In this document: one piece after another, positions 59,700 through 64,000 of the stretch
How the letters are laid out: every line of letters begins with the position of its first letter
Position numbering within the stretch: the first letter of the stretch is position 1
NCBI RefSeq assembly: GCF_024166365.1
Contig: NC_064827.1
Coordinates: forward strand, 54,092,635 to 54,156,634
Direction of reading: 5' to 3'
Length of the DNA stretch: 64,000 nucleotides
From: Elephas maximus indicus
Lineage: Eukaryota; Chordata; Mammalia; Proboscidea; Elephantidae
The notes under the pieces: model-generated
Seen by the model: the letters and a program-made list of their open reading frames with translations, nothing else
What the model was told of the DNA's origin: nothing
Database searches by the model: none
Program-made: the position numbers and the translations under genes

Positions 59700-60350
59700 A
59701 CTTGATAAATAGGTCAGAGTATCACACCTAAACGGGGGGTACGTTGCATTCAAAATCCAAAGAGGCCTATCAAGCATTGTGCCTCCTTTTTAGTTGTTGG
59801 AGGGCACAGGTGTAATAACTTATCTTTCATTTTAGAAGGAATATCTTGACATGCCCCACACCAACGGACTCCTAAAAAATTCACTGAGGTGGGAGGTTCC
59901 TGAATTTTTGTAGGATTAATTTCCCACCCTTTCTGGGATAGCACACAAATGTTTTACCACTAGTCCAAAGTCATTGACACTTCTTCCTTACTAGGTCCAA
60001 TCACCAAAATGTCATCAGTGTAATGGACCAGTGTGACATCTTGTGAAAGAGAAGGGCAACCAAGGTCCCTGTGGACTAAATTATGACATAGGGATGGAGA
60101 GTTGAAATATATGTGAAGTAGCACAGTGAAGGTATGTTGCTGGCCTTGCCAAATAAGGGAAAACTCCTTCTAGTGTTCCTTTTAAACCAGACTTGAGAAA
60201 AAGGCATTGGACAAATCAAGAGCTGCATACTGGGTACCACGAGGTATACTAATTTGCTCAAGCAATGAAACCACATCTGGAACAGTAGCTACAACTGGAG
60301 TCATCACTTGTCTAAGTTCACAGTAACCCACTGTCATTCTCCAAGATTCG
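59700..60350 (-). pseudogene. ERV-L pol: reverse transcriptase palm/thumb remnant
   Basis: The catalytic box reads Tyr-Thr-Asp-Asp (codons at 60022-60011), one base from the usual Ile/Val form. Downstream, GWEINPTKIQ and the KKEAQCLIGLFGF segment (59944-59750) mark the thumb/connection boundary. Fingers-region sequence continues left of the RTE insertion and resumes at 61398 on the other side. Confidence 0.85.
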
Positions 60351-60361
60351 TCTGTTTTTTG

Positions 60362-61386
60362 TTGTTGTTGTTAGGTGCCGTCAAGTCGGTTCCAACTCAT
60401 AGCAACCCTATGCACAACAGACTGAAACACTGCCTGGTCCTGCGCCATCCTTACAATTGTTATGCTTGAACCCATTGTTGCAGCCACTGTGTCAATCCAC
60501 CTCATTGAGAGTCTTCCTCTTTTCCACTGACCCCTGTACTCTGCCAAGCATGATGTCCTTCTCCAGGGACTGATCCCTCCTGACAACATGTCCAAAGTAT
60601 GTAAGACACAGTCTCGCCATTCTTGCTTCTAAGGAGTGTTCTGATTGTACTTCTTCCAAGACAGATTTATTAGTTCTTCTGGCAGTCCATGGTATATTCA
60701 ATATTCTTTGCCAATACCACAATTCAAAGGCATCAATTCTTCTTCAGTCTTCCTTATTCATTGTCTAGCTTTCACATGCATATGATGCGATTGAAAATAC
60801 CATGGCTTGGGTCAGGTGCACCTTAGACTTCAAGGTGACATCTTTGCTCTTCAACACTTTAAAGAGGTCCTTTGCAGCAGATTTACCCAATGCAATGCAT
60901 CTTCTGATTTCTTGACTGCTGCTTCCATGGCTGTTGATTGTGGATCCAAGTAAAATGAAATCCTTGACAACTTCAATCTTTTCTCCATTTATCATGATGT
61001 GGCTTATTGGTCCAGTGGTGAGGATTTTTGTTTTCTCTAGGTTGAGGTGCAATCCATACTGAAGGCTGTGGTCTTTGATCTTCATTAGTAAATGCTTCAA
61101 GTCCTCTTCACTTTCAGCAAGCAAGGTTGTGTCATCTGCATAATGCAGGTTGTTAATGAGTCTTCCTCCAACCCTGATGCCCTGTTCTTCTTCATATAGT
61201 CCAGGTTCTGGGATTATTTGCTCAGCATACAGATTGAATAGGTATGGTGAAAGAATACAACCCTGGTGCACACCTTTCCTGACTTTAAACCAGTCAGTAT
61301 CCCCTCATTCTGTCCAAACAACTGCCTCTTGATCTATATAAAGGTTCCTCATGAGCACAATTAAGTGTCCTGGGATTCCCATTCTA
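60362..61386 (-). mobile_element. RTE LINE nested in ERV-L
   Basis: A minus-orientation 5'-truncated RTE with the 'gttgttgttgttaggtgccg' tail, inserted in the provirus's RT region. It is flanked by a perfect 11-bp duplication TCTGTTTTTTG (60351-60361, 61387-61397). Among the best-preserved RTE copies here, it holds a 168-codon frame. Confidence 0.95.
60492..61271 (-). pseudogene. RTE reverse transcriptase C-terminal half
   Basis: The frame at 61271-60765 includes QGCILSPYLFNLYAEQII, the catalytic LHYADDTTLLAESEEDL box (intact YADD) and the thumb. After a stop (TAG in place of the Trp codon after SYACES), the frame at 60722-60492 continues the C-terminal domain (WYWQRILNIPW in degenerate form, GHVVRRDQSLEKDIMLGRVQG). 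It lacks the endonuclease, so it cannot be autonomous. Confidence 0.9.
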
Positions 61387-61397
61387 TCTGTTTTTTG

Positions 61398-61640
61398 CAC
61401 GGTCCAAATAGGTGAGTTGAAATGAGATGTGGTGGGAATCACTAGCCTTGCATCCTTCAAGTCCTTAATGGTGGCAGTAATCTCTGCAATCCCTCCAGGA
61501 AAGCAGTACTGCTATTTGTTTACTATTTTCCTAGGTCGAGGCAATTCCAATGCCCCTCTCTTGGCTTTTCCTAACATAATAGCCCTTAATCCTCTTCTCA
61601 GGAATCCAATGTGGATGTTCTGCCAGTTGCTGAGTGTATC
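61398..61640 (-). pseudogene. ERV-L pol: RT fingers region, upstream piece
   Basis: The minus-strand continuation of the RT region beyond the nested RTE, up to the nested solo LTR. It is short and broken. The assignment rests on position between recognised pol parts. Confidence 0.55.
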
Positions 61641-62069
61641 TGTCATGGATTGAATCACATCCCCCCAAAATACCTATCTCTATGATATTAAAGAGATGGG
61701 ATTAGTGGCAATTATATTGATGAGGCAGGACTCAATCTACAAGATTAGGTTGTGTGTAAGCAAATCTCTTTTGATATACAAAAGAGAGAACTGAGCAGAA
61801 AGATACGGAGACCTCATACCACCAAGAGACAAGAGCCAAGAGAAGAGCATATCCTTTGGGCCCCAGTTCCTGTGCTAAGAAGCTCCTTGACTGGGTAAGA
61901 TTGATGACAAGGACCTTCCCCCAGAGCTGACAGGAAAGAAACACTTCCCCTGGAGTCGACACCCTGAATTCGAACTTCTAACCTACTAGACTGTAACAGA
62001 ATAAATGTCTGTTTTTAAAGCCATCCACTTGTGGTATTTCTGTTATAGCAGCACTAGTTAACTAAGACA
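61641..62069 (+). mobile_element. Solo LTR nested in ERV-L
   Basis: It begins TGTCATGG and ends CTAAGACA, a TGTC/GACA terminal inverted repeat, with AATAAA near 62001. Its order matches the LTR at 30846-31328, including 'gccatccacttgtggtatttctgttatagc' at the 3' end (degenerate). It is flanked by GTATC (61636-61640) and ATATC (62070-62074), a 5-bp duplication with one mismatch. Confidence 0.88.
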
Positions 62070-62074
62070 ATATC

Positions 62075-64000
62075 TATTCCAATTGTGCATTCTGGAACTG
62101 GAGAAATCAGTGGACCCACTGGTTCAGGGACCCACTGGGCCCACTGTGAGATGAACCAGAGCTAAGGCTCCATTAATAGCCTGACCTCCATACATATTCA
62201 CTGTGACTGGTAGCCCTCAGTGACATTTTGGGTATCCTGGAATTTGTGTTAGTTCAGATCCAGTATCCAGTAATCCTGGAAAAGTCTGATTATTTCCTTC
62301 TCCCCACTGAAAAGCCATTCTCATAAAAGGCCAATTGTCGCTTTGGGGAAGGCCAAGGGAAAGATTAACAGTATAAATTTTGGGCAATGTAGTAGAGTCC
62401 TTCCTGAAGGGGACCTGGGCTCCCTTTCATTCAAGGTTGTGGGTCTGTAAACTGGCTCAAGTCTAGGAATCGAATGAGGAGCCATGACTATTCTAACAAT
62501 TCAAGATAGACTACCATTCACTTGACCTAGAATTCTTTTCCTGGTACAGATCAAGTATATATTTAGCAGATTTCTCATCTATTTCCCTCCTAGGAACACT
62601 GACCTAAGTAGCCAATGCTTTAAGTCCGTACAAGTCAGACTATTCTGATTACTGCTGTGACTCCGCTGTCCATTACAGTAACCACTCCCACCTTGTCTTT
62701 GTTGACTGAGTGCTGCCACTTGGCCCCTACCACTACGGGGTTCAATCATCCCCATTGTAGTTAAGTGTCTTAATTCAATTAAGGGCAGTTCCCACTGTCA
62801 AATCTGACTTATGTAAAACAGCAATCACAGCAGTCTTCAAGGATGCTGGAGCTCCTTTCACAAATTTGTTCCTAACTGTTGTGGTAAAGGTGTATCCTCT
62901 GGGCACTCCATGTGAAGGTCTGTGGGTTTAACCTGATAAATCCACTCTAACATACCAATTTCCCTAAACCTTTCTTTGGATATATGCTTCTGCAGTATAC
63001 CAAAGGCAGGTCTGGTACTTCAACTTGATTCAGTGTAGGCCACCATGTAACCCATGCTTCAGCAAACCATCCAAATAAACTATTAGATCCTTTCCTAAGC
63101 TCTCGTGCTTAGTGGGTCCATATCAATAAACTCAGACCGATTCAACTTTATGTTCCTTGCACCATTATCCCATCACTCTTAATACCCATTCCCATATATA
63201 TTCCCTAGGTTTCTGTTGGTACATGTAAAGGAAAGTCAAGCAGTTCTTTTGGAATGCAACGTACCTCCTCCTGGGTCACCATTTATACTTCACCTTTCTG
63301 GGCTCCCTGAAACTTAAGTCTAGTTATAGGTCTAGAAGCAAAAGTGGGTGGTGGGGGTGGGTCCTGGAAACATTCAGCAATGTATTGCAAGGCAGTTACC
63401 TCAGGCGATGCCCCAGTCAACATCCCAGGTGCCATCCCAAGTGATATCTCAGACACAGACTCTTCTGGCACAACTGGGTTAATCTTATCAGGTGGTTGTA
63501 GAAGGAATAATGGTTTTACTGGGAAGGGTGGCTTAGCAGACAAAGATGCAGTAATCTCTTCAGATGAGGGTCAAACCCACTGCCGTCAAGTCGATTCCGA
63601 CTCATAGCAACCCTATAGGACAGAGTAGAACTGCCCCACAGAGTTTCCAAGGAGTGCCTGGCGGATTCAAACTGCCGACCTCTTGGTTAGCAGCCGTAGT
63701 ACTTAACCACTGAGAGTAAGAGGACTAATTCTGCTGGCAGGAGTTACTCAGTGGCAGGGGCTCAGTGTCCCCAGATTCTTGATTATCTACCCATATGTCC
63801 CTATCCCAAGTTTCAGGATTCCATTTCTTCCTAATCAATGCCTTCACTTTAACTTCAGACACCATTCAAGGTTGGGAATTTAGCTGCCATTTGTAATTCA
63901 GCCACTCTTATGATAAGACTTTGAGTTTGGTTTTCGGCAGTATCAACTCTGTCACTACAAAAAATGAAGCTTTCTATCATGGCATAAGTTGCAACTTTGA
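62075..64000 (-). pseudogene. ERV-L gag/pro-like region, incomplete at right edge
   Basis: The minus-strand sequence upstream of RT. A proline-rich frame at 63543-63283 (DPPPPPTF) fits a gag linker. No intact zinc knuckle or protease triad could be confirmed. It is interrupted by an AfroSINE at 63573-63712 and extends past the window, so the 5' LTR and primer-binding site are not seen. Confidence 0.6.
63573..63712 (-). mobile_element. AfroSINE, nested in ERV-L
   Basis: A well-preserved minus copy from 'aaacccactgccgtcaag' to 'acttaaccactgag'. Its 3'-most tRNA-end segment ('ccaccagggtttcc' in other copies) is missing. Confidence 0.93.

Noticed and set aside
14090-63712. tRNA-like sequences as tRNA genes
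   Set aside because: They are the tRNA-derived heads of AfroSINE copies. None shows a complete cloverleaf with intact anticodon arm and acceptor stem.

Overview
This window looks like nuclear DNA from a placental mammal of the Afrotheria, most likely an elephant or close relative. The clade call rests on about twenty copies of a tRNA-derived SINE that I recognise as AfroSINE, on RTE-type LINEs whose 3' end resembles the SINE tail, and on a lineage-type L1. Species identity is inference from sequence alone. The DNA is AT-rich, and the only host genes I can support are olfactory receptors (ORs).

Host genes. There are two intact, single-coding-exon class II OR genes and one OR pseudogene, all of family 13. 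OR13C3-like lies on the minus strand (6345..7295). OR13C8-like lies on the plus strand (34152..35114). A decayed OR13-type pseudogene lies on the plus strand (50922..51572) and has lost TM3-TM4. The divergent C3/C8 pair fits the order I remember for the human 9q31 OR13 cluster. These receptors would act independently in olfactory neurons; nothing suggests an operon-like link or a shared pathway beyond odour detection.

Layout. 1-6 kb: intergenic, with an L1 3' end. 6.3-7.3 kb: OR13C3-like. 9.9-15.4 kb: an old SINE, a twin-primed RTE inserted in a MIR, an inverted AfroSINE pair and a short RTE. 16.8-22.4 kb: a near full-length dead L1 that appears to lack ORF1. 22-34 kb: SINEs, a truncated RTE, MIR/L2, a solo LTR with a 5-bp target duplication and an inverted old L1. 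34.2-35.1 kb: OR13C8-like. 35-47 kb: mostly unassigned unique DNA with SINEs and old LINE pieces. 47.6-51.6 kb: an RTE containing an inverted 70-bp copy of the start of the nearby OR pseudogene, then SINE/MER5-like pieces and the pseudogene. 52-56 kb: old L1/HAL1-like debris. 56-64 kb: an ERV-L-type provirus on the minus strand (LTR, dUTPase, integrase, RNase H, RT, gag-like), entered later by an RTE, a solo LTR and two AfroSINEs, and running off the right edge.

I found no previously undescribed biological system. The most instructive observations are structural: a twin-priming inversion with a clear 11-bp target duplication, a templated insertion from an OR gene into a transposon, and a layered insertion history inside the ERV-L.
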